Virus record (IMG/VR): IMGVR_UViG_3300033571_002560
Span: 1-25,134 of that record
Length of the DNA stretch: 25,134 nucleotides
Origin: a virus
Reading direction: 5' to 3' (one strand)
Each line of letters starts with the position of its first letter. Within the stretch, counting starts at the first letter, position 1. Made by a program: the position numbers and the translations under genes. The notes under the pieces were generated by a model. The model ran no database searches. It had not been told where the DNA came from and saw only the letters and a list, made by a program, of their open reading frames with translations. Below are positions 5,256-14,188 of the stretch, in pieces.

Positions 5256-7678
5256 TAAGGTGATTCTCCTGGGAATGTCTGGGCAAAATCTAACCATCTT
5301 TGAGATTCGGTTATATAAATTGGGGCTGGTGGATTTATTTGATTTTCATACTCTCCAAAGATACCGTTAGTTATTATACCTTGACCTTCATTTAATACAA
5401 ACTTAACAGGTATATCATTACTGTACCCAAATTGTAATTGATCTCTAAATAATCCAAAATTAGAGTAATTAAGTCTCCCGATGTCGTTTGAGCTAATTCT
5501 AGTAAATACATCAAACCAAGTTAATTTACCAAAAATTCCTTCTAACTCAGTTCCAATAAAATCATCTCTAATTGTTACAGCGACTTCAGTTAAACTGTTA
5601 ACCAAAGACATAAATTTACCTTCTGGAGAATTAGTTCTTAAGCTAGATGCAGGCTGTAAGTTAGTGTATTCGCCGTTAGAATAATAAGATCTATTAAAAG
5701 ATATGGAACTTGGGTTGTAAGTGTAAACAAAGCCGTGGTAATCTGGCGAGTTAAATTGTTCATATGCGCCTAAGTAATTAGTGCTAAGTTCAAAATAGAT
5801 TCTTTCTTGGTCTATTGGAGGCTTAGAAGGTTCTAAGTTAGATATATCAACAGATGCATTCCCAGCGAAGACCCGAACTACTTTGCCACCGTCATAGGAA
5901 ACTATAGATGATCGTCCGTTAAATGGATTGTGCTCGCTTCCACGCCCAGGAGTCAGTATTATACCCTGTGGTATATTCCTTAACATTATTTTGTTTCTAA
6001 AAGTAGTATTGCTTTCAAATGATCTTAAATTAAACTCTTGACATTGAAATGTAATTGTGCTAGTATCTTTTACATAATTAACAAACGGATCTCTGTAGTC
6101 TAAATTTAATTTAGTGAGATTAAATCCATTACTTTGAGAGTGGGCCAATGCTTCTTCATCTGTAACCCTTGAATAAACTGCGGATACTGTAGTAATGACT
6201 GAGTTTGGGTTTATGATGTCTTCGACTGAATCCATGTTAAGAATTAAGTACATTGGACCTACATCCGCTGATGGGTTGTAGCTAGAGCTAAACTCATGTA
6301 CGCCAGAGGGCGAAGTTACCGTAAACCTATAAGAAGTATCTGCTCCGAGTAGAGTTAGGATATTGTATCTATCTCTAATTTGGCTGAAGTATGCATTGGA
6401 TAGATCGTTGAATGTAGCTAAGGGATATATGGCACTAGTCGGATAGCTTAGGGTAGAGAAGTAATACCCCGCCCCTGCTCCGAAGGCTACAGAAGAAGGA
6501 TTGTAATTTGGTACGAATACAAAATTAAGCTGTTCAACTGGTATGCCTGCATTATTGGCGTAAAGCTGACTTACGTTACCCTCAATCTCTTGCACTTCGA
6601 TGTAAGAATTGATATCCTCAGGCAGGAACCTCATTCGTTTGAAATCGTTCTGAAGTTCTACAGGTAGTAAAGGTTGATTGTAATTAGGATTAAGTGCGTT
6701 CTGTTCGAAGATAGCAAAAGCTAAGTTTATTGTGTTAGGAGTTTCCCCTACCTCAGAAAAGTTTATGAACGGATCGTTTAATTGTCTTTCATAAACTCTT
6801 CTATAGTAATTAACGTCAACTTCGTCTAAAGTTCCTTCTACAAGATGCTGGCGTATCATCGAGTAAAATGTAGAAGGGTTTACTTGTATGTTTCCTGCAC
6901 CGTGAATATTGTTAAAGTAAGTTAATAGATTTGTATTAAGGCTTGCTACAACTTTGTTTATAGTTAAGTTATTAAAATACTTCTCATACCAGTAGGGTAG
7001 TGAATCATTTTGACGTTCCAAGAAATAAGCAACCTCTTCTGCTACTGTGTTAGCAAAAATATTAAGGTACAGGCTATTTTGTACAAAGGTAGTGTTTTGG
7101 GATGCAGGGTAATCTAAGAAGTTGTAAAATCTATTATACATGCTTATGCATGTTTGAGGATCACCAGAGGATGTAAACCCTGCAAAGGATGGGTTATCTA
7201 CGTTGATTGTAATGCTCTGTCTTTGTGGTACAGAAGATTGCAGAGTAGTGGCAATCTGAGATGAGTTTGCTACTTGATTTTGAACTGCTTGAGACTGTAT
7301 TTGATTAGTTTGCTGTGGAGTATTTTGATAATTGTTTGAGATTATTATATTTTCGGATAATTGATCCTGGGAATACCCGTTAACAGTAGAAGTAAATTCT
7401 AAATTACCTTGATTTGATGTTGTAGTTCCTATCGAAATAGAAGGAGTTATTATAATCCCAGGGAGGTTAGTAGGTGTCTGAGGTATTGAAGGGGGTATTG
7501 GAGGGGGTATTGGAGGTTCTTCCGGCGGGCAAGCTGGAACATTGAATGGAGGAGAAGGGCTTATTGCATTAGGTACAATGCTAGGAACTACAACATTAGA
7601 AGTGTTTGTAGTACGTCTAGGCTCAGTCCCAGGGAGATAATCTCCGCACTGAGATAATTGCGGAAGATTTATAGACAT
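5255..7678 (-). CDS. Large virion-associated protein with proline-rich head, unknown family
   Basis: 807 aa. I do not recognise the family. Residues 1-75 are proline-rich and low in structure, with a PPIP-type repeat at about 56-66. Residues 75-150 are rich in Asn, Gln, Ser and Thr (QNQVANSSQIATTLQSSVPQ). From about residue 155 a folded, Tyr/Phe/Asn-rich region follows, including FYSMIRQHLVEGTLDEVDVN and YYRRVYERQLNDPFINFSEVG at about 271-316 and RMRFLPEDINSYIEVQEIEG at about 347-366. No signal peptide, membrane segment or catalytic motif is evident. It follows the 796-aa gene by 1 nt and overlaps the PAAR gene as TAATG. Its SD-like element (GCGAGATAG) resembles that of the preceding gene. 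Position between fibre-like proteins and the spike tip suggests a tail or baseplate component. A proline-rich linker followed by a globular body would suit a flexible attachment, but this is inference. Confidence 0.85.
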   Translation of the reverse strand: MSINLPQLSQCGDYLPGTEPRRTTNTSNVVVPSIVPNAISPSPPFNVPACPPEEPPIPPPIPPSIPQTPTNLPGIIITPSISIGTTTSNQGNLEFTSTVNGYSQDQLSENIIISNNYQNTPQQTNQIQSQAVQNQVANSSQIATTLQSSVPQRQSITINVDNPSFAGFTSSGDPQTCISMYNRFYNFLDYPASQNTTFVQNSLYLNIFANTVAEEVAYFLERQNDSLPYWYEKYFNNLTINKVVASLNTNLLTYFNNIHGAGNIQVNPSTFYSMIRQHLVEGTLDEVDVNYYRRVYERQLNDPFINFSEVGETPNTINLAFAIFEQNALNPNYNQPLLPVELQNDFKRMRFLPEDINSYIEVQEIEGNVSQLYANNAGIPVEQLNFVFVPNYNPSSVAFGAGAGYYFSTLSYPTSAIYPLATFNDLSNAYFSQIRDRYNILTLLGADTSYRFTVTSPSGVHEFSSSYNPSADVGPMYLILNMDSVEDIINPNSVITTVSAVYSRVTDEEALAHSQSNGFNLTKLNLDYRDPFVNYVKDTSTITFQCQEFNLRSFESNTTFRNKIMLRNIPQGIILTPGRGSEHNPFNGRSSIVSYDGGKVVRVFAGNASVDISNLEPSKPPIDQERIYFELSTNYLGAYEQFNSPDYHGFVYTYNPSSISFNRSYYSNGEYTNLQPASSLRTNSPEGKFMSLVNSLTEVAVTIRDDFIGTELEGIFGKLTWFDVFTRISSNDIGRLNYSNFGLFRDQLQFGYSNDIPVKFVLNEGQGIITNGIFGEYENQINPPAPIYITESQRWLDFAQTFPGESP
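5265..5270 (-). promoter_or_regulatory. Ribosome binding site that fixes the PAAR start
   Basis: AGGAGA (minus strand), 9 nt before ATG 5255-5253, lies within the last codons of the 807-aa gene. It favours this ATG over the SD-less ATG at 5297. Confidence 0.75.
7482..7517 (-). repeat. Three 12-bp tandem repeats encoding PPIP units
   Basis: GGTATTGAAGGG (7482-7493), GGTATTGGAGGG (7494-7505) and GGTATTGGAGGT (7506-7517) stand in direct tandem on the plus strand. Read on the minus strand they encode three four-residue Pro-rich units (PPIP, PPIP, PSIP) at the N-terminal proline-rich region of the 807-aa protein. One or two base changes separate the units. Confidence 0.85.
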
Positions 7679-7679
7679 G

Positions 7680-10070
7680 CTATCTCGCTATGATTATCGT
7701 ATCCCCGTATCTATTATCAGATAAGTTTTGTGATTCCCCGAAATCTTCGGGAATTCCGATAACTTCAAAACTTAATGTCGGGTACATTGCTATTCCATAT
7801 TGTGAATACCCTTGATAATTCTGTACCCCCTCGATACCATCTACGATACCTATTGGAGGGACTATGAAATTAGAGTAGTTTATTCTCGGATTAGTTGCTG
7901 TATTTGTACTAGTTAATGCGTTAGTTCTATTATATCTTGGATTGTAAAACTTTGATTTTTCAATTCCCCAAGCTACGTTTACCGAAAAATTAACAACATT
8001 GTTGCTTATCTCTTTTGTTACGAAGATTCCGCCTTTATCTGATTGAGCGGGAGCACAATTAAAATAGTTTACATTTAATTTGAAATCTTTAGCCCATGGG
8101 GTCTGCTGAGTATTTATAGCAAATTTCTTAGTTACCCAAACAATAGCAAAATCATGGTTGCCTAGACGATTCATAAAAGAATCAGTAGTCCAAGTATAAT
8201 AAGCTTGCTTTAAGAAAGCTGGCAAAGAATTGTAAGTCCCTAAAGCAGGGTTTGGACTAAAAGGATTTGAATTGTTATTTTCTGGTGGTTGAAAGCCTTG
8301 TATAAAGTTTAGATAATCATAAACCTGAGATCCAGGCCCATCATTAGGTGCTAATAATTGCCTAGCCCAGTACGATATATCCCAATCTGGATTTAACAAA
8401 AACGGTAAGCTTAAAGGGTATCCGAACCGTTGTCTAACTCTGTCAACGGCATCATTATCACTTAGATTGGGATTTACTGTTTTTATAAAGTTAAACAAAG
8501 ACTTCTCGACACCCCAGTTCATTCCACCCTTGATATAACCTGAATATACAATTCTTGGGGATATTTGCGTTGGGGTTGCAGGGACATTAGGAACTGAAGG
8601 ATTGTTTGTATTACCTGTAGAAATTAAATTAATTCTATCTGATAATCTCTTGGTTACGAGATCAACATAGTTCTCAGTAGCGACTGGATTAGCTATTGAA
8701 ACTTGAGGGTGGGCAGCAGCTATACCAGCACGCTCATTGTAAGCTAACTCTGTAGTTCTAAAGAAAGGACGAATATCGACTATATCTTCAGGATTTAAAA
8801 CAATAGCTCCATTTGCGTTAGTCGCTGCATTCTTTTTAACTACTATGTAAGCAATAGGAAGTATTGATTGCCCTAGAAGAGCAATGTTATCCGATTCTAA
8901 AGATTCTACTAAAGTAGGAGCTAAATTCAATAAATCGTCTGGAGATGGGAAAGAACCTTTGACTCCACTGAATCCCAGGTTTTGCCCAAGCTCGTCTGAG
9001 ATATTCGGCACGATCATTTGATTGCCGTTCTCATCTTGCAAGGGAACAGCATTACGAGGTTTATCTATGTCATAAGTTCTATTATCTAAGTTTAGGCCTA
9101 CTCCAGCCCCTTTCACTAAGCCCAAAGCTGGGGTGTAAATCTTAGTTGGAACATTTGAACCATTAACAAACTTTGCAATTGTTGCAGCGGAGGCATCAAT
9201 TGGTTTTGAGTAGATAAACAGTAAATCTATTCTTTGTGTTGCAGCAGTTAAGTTGGTTCTAACACCAGATTCATTTATGTAGTAAAAATCATCTGGGTTA
9301 AAAGCAGGGATCTCTATATCTAACTGAGATGGGATGTCAACGATAGAAGTTCTAGCTACCCCACGCCACTTCTTCATCCAGTTTGATTCGTGCCATACTG
9401 TACTTAGAAATCCAGTTGTTGCGTCCCCGTAAGCTGCACTATCAACAGAACCTACCGCTAGGTTGTAGATGTAAACTTGTCCAGTAGTAGATGGGTAAGG
9501 TATTTCTGCTGTATTCGATATGGGAATTGGAAGATACCTTGGATCAGTTACATTCAAGAATTGGGATACTTCTTCTAAATTTCTTGAAGCTCTTGTAAAA
9601 GCTCTCTCCATTAATCCATTCATTCCTAAAGAATTAGCTTGGAGTTGAGTTTTAAACGTATTTAAAATAGATCGTAGTTGTCCATCACGATTAGTTTTAA
9701 AATTGTAAGTATCAATGTACTCTGAATTAGTAAGTTTAGAAATTACTTGAAGTGGTTGTAAATTGAATACATCATTTATTCTAGCAGTATATCTCCCTGG
9801 GCGAACGTATACTTTGTTGTCAGAGCCGTTGGTGTAAGGTCTTAGCTCATCGAATCCAGCCCGGCTACTATTAACAGTAGTATTGTTAAAAGTGCTAGTG
9901 TTAAAGATTTGCTGATACTCTAATTTCGCTAATTGATCTTTCAGCCACATGTTATTTTCTTGTAGCTGCTTTAATGGTATATTATCTACCTCATAATAAA
10001 TTGGATCATTGGACTTATAGTATCGAATTGGCTCAGTGAAACGATAAGAACTTTGCTGAAATTGGACCAT
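7680..10070 (-). CDS. Large tail/baseplate-attached protein with 'DNIPL' N-terminal motif
   Basis: 796 aa. The N-terminus (RFTEPIRYYKSNDPIYYEVD, residues 10-29, then NIPLKQLQENNMWLKDQL, 30-47) is a compact motif. It is followed by a basic/aromatic segment (RAGFDELRPYTNGSDNKVYV, about 69-88) and then by long Asn/Thr/Ser-rich beta-type sequence. The same D-N-x-P-x-x-x-L-x-E spacing opens the 1167-aa protein encoded just before it, suggesting both dock on the same baseplate site. Late parts contain IDIP-like, EIPAFNPDDFYYINES (about 256-271) and FAIVWVTKKF (about 640-650) segments of unknown fold. I recognise the N-terminal style from large myovirus tail proteins but cannot name a family or enzyme. 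The start overlaps the previous stop as TAATG, with GAGAT about 7 nt upstream. The likely role is a fibre or accessory baseplate protein. Confidence 0.87.
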   Translation of the reverse strand: MVQFQQSSYRFTEPIRYYKSNDPIYYEVDNIPLKQLQENNMWLKDQLAKLEYQQIFNTSTFNNTTVNSSRAGFDELRPYTNGSDNKVYVRPGRYTARINDVFNLQPLQVISKLTNSEYIDTYNFKTNRDGQLRSILNTFKTQLQANSLGMNGLMERAFTRASRNLEEVSQFLNVTDPRYLPIPISNTAEIPYPSTTGQVYIYNLAVGSVDSAAYGDATTGFLSTVWHESNWMKKWRGVARTSIVDIPSQLDIEIPAFNPDDFYYINESGVRTNLTAATQRIDLLFIYSKPIDASAATIAKFVNGSNVPTKIYTPALGLVKGAGVGLNLDNRTYDIDKPRNAVPLQDENGNQMIVPNISDELGQNLGFSGVKGSFPSPDDLLNLAPTLVESLESDNIALLGQSILPIAYIVVKKNAATNANGAIVLNPEDIVDIRPFFRTTELAYNERAGIAAAHPQVSIANPVATENYVDLVTKRLSDRINLISTGNTNNPSVPNVPATPTQISPRIVYSGYIKGGMNWGVEKSLFNFIKTVNPNLSDNDAVDRVRQRFGYPLSLPFLLNPDWDISYWARQLLAPNDGPGSQVYDYLNFIQGFQPPENNNSNPFSPNPALGTYNSLPAFLKQAYYTWTTDSFMNRLGNHDFAIVWVTKKFAINTQQTPWAKDFKLNVNYFNCAPAQSDKGGIFVTKEISNNVVNFSVNVAWGIEKSKFYNPRYNRTNALTSTNTATNPRINYSNFIVPPIGIVDGIEGVQNYQGYSQYGIAMYPTLSFEVIGIPEDFGESQNLSDNRYGDTIIIAR

Positions 10071-13000
10071 TAGTTATCTCGCTGTAAATCAAATGTATTT
10101 GGAGACTTAACTCCAGTATCCGTATACGAACTTCCTAATACAACTGAATTGTAAGGGTAATATATTGAAACTAGTTTTGCATTGCCCGACTTACCTACAG
10201 AGGCGTGTTTAGCATTTGCAAATGTCTCTGCTGCCGACTCGTCTAGAATTACTCTGGTGTACCCTGCTGGGCTTGTCATTGTATTGCCATAATAATAGCC
10301 AGAAGCTACTATTTGATTTGACGTATTTCTCTGTAGAAGAGACGGGAACAAGGCACTAGCTTCCGTACCACTGCAAACAAGAGAAGAAGAAGGTTGATAC
10401 CCTTGTGCATAAATTTGAGGAACAACCTTGTAAGTATTTGAAGTTAAATCAGTTAAAGTATTTACAGCGGGATTTATTGAGAAGTAAATTCTAAACGGAC
10501 CCCAGTTTTGAGCGGAAGTCTTTCCGAAAGGATTAGCACTTACAGCAGCCGCCCCAAAGTAATCTAGAATTGAAGCACTGCTGGTATCTGGGGTTGTAGA
10601 TGGGAGTCCTGAGGCTACCACGTTTGATCCGCTTGTCCATACCCCTTGAGGCCCCACATATCCTGCCGCACGGGGAAATAGACCGCTGACGGAAGTGTAG
10701 GATGCTTTAAGTTGTGAGTTGTCGGCAAGATTCCAGATAAATGTCTTAAAGCACAATCCGGCATCTGTAATCCCTACAGTATTATCGTAGTATGCGGACG
10801 AAGCATTCCACCAGCCGCAAGGAAAGTTAACATTATGAACATTAACTAAACTTCCATTTATTGCTCTTACACAAGTTCCACCAAAAGTTACAGAAGAGTA
10901 GTTGTTGTAAGCCGTGTTTCTGTTTGCAAGATAATACAAAGTTCTATTATCAGAAGCATTACTAAATGTAGAATTATTAATTAATCCAGTAACGCTATCA
11001 ACTCCTTGGAATCCAGCGGTATAGCCCCCAGTTACAGAAACTGGAGTAATTGGATTTGGATAAAACTGTAAGCTGCCCGCACTAACGTAAGGCTGTATCT
11101 TAGTTATGGTCGCATAATCAATACCGCTAGCAACTCTATTAGAGTAATGCGACCCAGTAACATCCCAGTTCAAAGCAAATGATCCTAGATCACGGGCATT
11201 GAATGTAGATTGATTGTCTACGACTACGCAAGACCGAGTTGAGTGTAGTTCTACAGAAGTGTGATTTAATCTATTAGAAAGATTAAACGAGCTAATATCT
11301 AATCCAGCTTCATCGGTAGATCTGTGTGGATTTATGTTGATTATTGAATTATTCTCAGCTAGGAGGTTAATACCATACTGAGCCATTACCGTAGGGCCAT
11401 TTAATTCTACAGTAGAGTTGTTACCAGCGTACACTCCCGCAGTAGTCTTATGAAACTGTCTGCCAGGAGGACCAAATACGCGGGTGGCTCCACTTCTAGT
11501 TCCTTTTAAAGTAGCCTTTGAGTTGTTTAGAACTGCAAGCTCTGATCCTCTGCATGTTGCATTTGTTGCAGTAGCTAGGGCATGATTCGCATCTCGGGTC
11601 ATCAAAGGGGATACTAGCACAGCCTGGGAGCCGTTGGTAAGCTCAATGCCTGGGACAATCTGCTTGATGTTGGTATCTTGCATCAATGCGTCTTCGACGC
11701 CGATTGAATTTTGGAATTTTATTTCTTGATAAACTCCATCCATTCCCGAAGTTATTGTTGGAAGTAGTCGTGAAGCATTTAATACAATATGCTGACCATT
11801 TCCGCTAAACATCATTGGCGGATATGTTTCGCCGTTTGAAATAGAAACATAGGGTATCAGGTTCTTGTTGTAATTAATGTTTGAGTTATAGCACTCAAGA
11901 CCCGTCTTTTGATTAAAGATAAGAGTTAACTTATCAATTTCAAAGACTGAAGAGTCTAGCTTAATTCCAAACAAGTTTTCATATACATTAATTCTACCAT
12001 CAAATGAAATGGTAGAATTAAGTGCCTTGATACCTGAATCTGTATTGCCATATATGTTTAAATTTATAGCGTATAGATGATGGTCAGCAGAATCAGCGTT
12101 ATGATTATCTCCACCACGAAGGGTTGAGTTATTTAGAATAATTCCGTTAGCATTCTTACTAAAATCGAATATGTAATTTACGTTGGTGTACGATGCCCAA
12201 TCAGTTATGCCTAAACCTCCGAACTTATCTAAGACTCTAGCTTTGTAGAGAGGGTCTTCAAATAATCTGGTTGAACTAACGGTGATAAAACTGTTATTAG
12301 CTATTAAGCCAGCCGATTCACTTGCTGTAGTGTAATCGTAAGTTGAGTTAAAGGTATCAAATAGTCTTTTTATTGACCAAGCACCAACGACCCGCTCATT
12401 ACCAGCATCAAAATCATAGTTTCTGCTTGCAACACAACCCCTGAGCAAGGTTACATTTGAATTGTTTATTCTGAATCCTGCTCTACGGTATTTTACTGCA
12501 ACATTATTCTCTAAGAATACGTTTGTACAATTATTGATTTCAACTCCAATTAGATTGGTTGTGGCGTTAACTCCACTACCATCTAAGAAGAAATTTCTAA
12601 TAAAAATTGGACCTTCGCAATTATTTATTACAAGTTTATTAAGGATATTTCCGTAGAATAATCCGTTAGCTCCGTACAAATTACTTGTATCTTTTAAATA
12701 TAAATGAGTTGTACCATCTCTTGCTAAATCTATAGTGCTAACATCTCTAGTTGTAATTGCGTCGGCTGTCTCAGCATTCAAATCATAGGTTTTAAAAGTT
12801 AAAGAAGATGAAGATTGTCCGAACGGAGAGTTTTTACTAGCTATTATTAATGAACCTTTATTTAGTAAAGATTTGTTTGTAGCAGCAATTCCTACTGTAT
12901 TTGGGATAGAAACAAATCCATTACAATTACTTACTAATCTAGGATCAGAAGTTGAACTGAATACAGCGGCAGAAATGGAAAGGCAAGAAGCGTCTTTAAA

Positions 13001-13573
13001 ACAAGTACTCGCATCAAAAAGTCCTTGTAAATTTGAATTTCCAACTAATGCAGAAGCGTAAGAGTATAAATTATTTGCAGTAGTATCTTGTATATAATAA
13101 TTTAGTGTGGCTTCTGTTGGAATAAAGTATACGCCAGAGGCAAAAGCTTGGGGTCTAGCAAAGTTCCTATTAATAATCTCAAGCGAACCTCTAGGCCCGA
13201 ACTTTATGTTATCTAATACCATATCACCAAGCTGACCGAAGTTCGCAACTTCAATCAAAACTGGAAAATTTATCATTTCTGGAAGAGCGTTTACAGCGGC
13301 ACTTACAGTTCTGAATATATTAGTATTGCAGGCTACAGCTTGGTCGGTAGCGGCTGATGAAACGACAAGCGACAGCCCAGGAATGCTTGAGGTGGGGAAT
13401 CCAATCTTCTCCCATAGGTAATGGGTTCTTTCCTCTAAGTCATATACAGGCATGTTATCCTGTTCCCAGTTGTAAAAAGAGCTAGAATCAAATTTGGTGA
13501 CCTTATCAGTCCAGCACTTCATCAACTTGAGAGCAGTACTATTAACTGTGTAAATATCGCTTGTAATAAACAT
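10070..13573 (-). CDS. Parallel beta-helix tailspike/fibre-like protein
   Basis: 1167 aa. Residues 31-57 hold an anchor-like motif (SSFYNWEQDNMPVYDLEERT, then HYLWEKIG) related to that of the 796-aa neighbour. A pectate-lyase-like entry region follows (IFRTVSAAVNALPEMINFPV, about 86-105). From about residue 310 to 870 a ladder of short units recurs, each with a central N-N-S/T or N-x-S, e.g. VINNCEGPIFIRN, VEINNCTNVFLENN, RINNSNVTLLRG, ILNNSTLRG, YAGNNSTVELNG and LLAENNSIININ. This is the Asn-ladder signature of a right-handed parallel beta-helix, as in phage tailspikes and polysaccharide lyases. I cannot identify catalytic residues, so it may bind or degrade a host surface glycan. The C-terminal ~200 residues look like a separate domain. 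It begins 1 nt after the upstream stop; GGAG lies 14 nt before the ATG. The fold call is moderately firm; the substrate is unknown. Confidence 0.9.
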   Translation of the reverse strand: MFITSDIYTVNSTALKLMKCWTDKVTKFDSSSFYNWEQDNMPVYDLEERTHYLWEKIGFPTSSIPGLSLVVSSAATDQAVACNTNIFRTVSAAVNALPEMINFPVLIEVANFGQLGDMVLDNIKFGPRGSLEIINRNFARPQAFASGVYFIPTEATLNYYIQDTTANNLYSYASALVGNSNLQGLFDASTCFKDASCLSISAAVFSSTSDPRLVSNCNGFVSIPNTVGIAATNKSLLNKGSLIIASKNSPFGQSSSSLTFKTYDLNAETADAITTRDVSTIDLARDGTTHLYLKDTSNLYGANGLFYGNILNKLVINNCEGPIFIRNFFLDGSGVNATTNLIGVEINNCTNVFLENNVAVKYRRAGFRINNSNVTLLRGCVASRNYDFDAGNERVVGAWSIKRLFDTFNSTYDYTTASESAGLIANNSFITVSSTRLFEDPLYKARVLDKFGGLGITDWASYTNVNYIFDFSKNANGIILNNSTLRGGDNHNADSADHHLYAINLNIYGNTDSGIKALNSTISFDGRINVYENLFGIKLDSSVFEIDKLTLIFNQKTGLECYNSNINYNKNLIPYVSISNGETYPPMMFSGNGQHIVLNASRLLPTITSGMDGVYQEIKFQNSIGVEDALMQDTNIKQIVPGIELTNGSQAVLVSPLMTRDANHALATATNATCRGSELAVLNNSKATLKGTRSGATRVFGPPGRQFHKTTAGVYAGNNSTVELNGPTVMAQYGINLLAENNSIININPHRSTDEAGLDISSFNLSNRLNHTSVELHSTRSCVVVDNQSTFNARDLGSFALNWDVTGSHYSNRVASGIDYATITKIQPYVSAGSLQFYPNPITPVSVTGGYTAGFQGVDSVTGLINNSTFSNASDNRTLYYLANRNTAYNNYSSVTFGGTCVRAINGSLVNVHNVNFPCGWWNASSAYYDNTVGITDAGLCFKTFIWNLADNSQLKASYTSVSGLFPRAAGYVGPQGVWTSGSNVVASGLPSTTPDTSSASILDYFGAAAVSANPFGKTSAQNWGPFRIYFSINPAVNTLTDLTSNTYKVVPQIYAQGYQPSSSLVCSGTEASALFPSLLQRNTSNQIVASGYYYGNTMTSPAGYTRVILDESAAETFANAKHASVGKSGNAKLVSIYYPYNSVVLGSSYTDTGVKSPNTFDLQRDN

Positions 13574-13574
13574 C

Positions 13575-14186
13575 TTAGAAACTTAAACTCCATCTAAAAA
13601 CTAGTGCAAAATCAGAAGTCTTTCTAACATTACTGAAATATCTATAGGCAACAAGAATTGGTGCGTCAGGAGCACCACCCTTTATATTCTTAACGAATAA
13701 TCCAATCTCATTAAGATTAGCATTTTGTGCATTTCTAGTTAAATTGTTGCAAGACTCTTGATCCAAGAAAATTGTATAACGTACAGTATTTTCATCTACT
13801 CTAGTTATATTCTGCTGAGGAATTAACCCGTAAACATAGGTCTGGCCTATTACAGTGTTATTTCTTATTTGATTAGCCGATGCTGTCAAAACTTCGCCTG
13901 CAACTCCAGCATACTCTATCATAGAAGATAGTGGCCCTACTAACTGGTTTGTTTGTACAACTTCTGATCCAGTTGTTCCGCTAACACCTATTTGAAATCT
14001 GTCAATTTGGTAATCTAATATAGACGTAGATCCAGACAGTGCAAACATGTGGGCTAAGGCTACACCCATTCCTGATACAATTATGTTATGGTCATCAAAC
14101 ACAACTTCCTCCCTGTTATCAGGGTAAAGTTTTGATACAGTTAAATGTCCTCTAATGTTAAGTTCTTCTAAAAAGTTTAAATTCAT
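13575..14186 (-). CDS. Small beta-rich baseplate/fibre adaptor-like protein
   Basis: 203 aa. It opens MNLNFLEELNIRGHLTVSKL, then has EEVVFDDHNIIVSGMG (26-41) and YQIDRFQIGVSG (59-70), a pattern I associate with phage tail proteins carrying a 'V-F-x-D-x-N-x-I-x-S-G-M-G' start and a 'x-I-G-V-S-G' turn. The C-terminus has NEIGLFVKNIKGG and ends TSDFALVFRWSLSF, a beta strand closing many phage fibre-attachment domains. No enzyme motif is present. The gene lies between the 323-aa protein (2-nt gap) and the beta-helix protein (1-nt gap) and has no visible SD, so translation is probably coupled. The likely job is an adaptor joining fibres or spikes to the baseplate, inferred from size, beta content and position. 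Confidence 0.82.
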   Translation of the reverse strand: MNLNFLEELNIRGHLTVSKLYPDNREEVVFDDHNIIVSGMGVALAHMFALSGSTSILDYQIDRFQIGVSGTTGSEVVQTNQLVGPLSSMIEYAGVAGEVLTASANQIRNNTVIGQTYVYGLIPQQNITRVDENTVRYTIFLDQESCNNLTRNAQNANLNEIGLFVKNIKGGAPDAPILVAYRYFSNVRKTSDFALVFRWSLSF

Positions 14187-14188
14187 GG

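Noticed and set aside
8110-8117. Exact TATAAATA (T4 late promoter consensus) on the minus strand
   Set aside because: It lies deep inside the 796-aa gene (codons for an A-I-N-T run), with no gene start nearby; chance in A/T-rich coding sequence is the simplest explanation.
5255-14186. Diversity-generating retroelement or phase-variable fibre cassette in the adhesin cluster
   Set aside because: No reverse transcriptase, template/variable repeat pair or invertase was seen, and no long direct or inverted repeats join the fibre genes.
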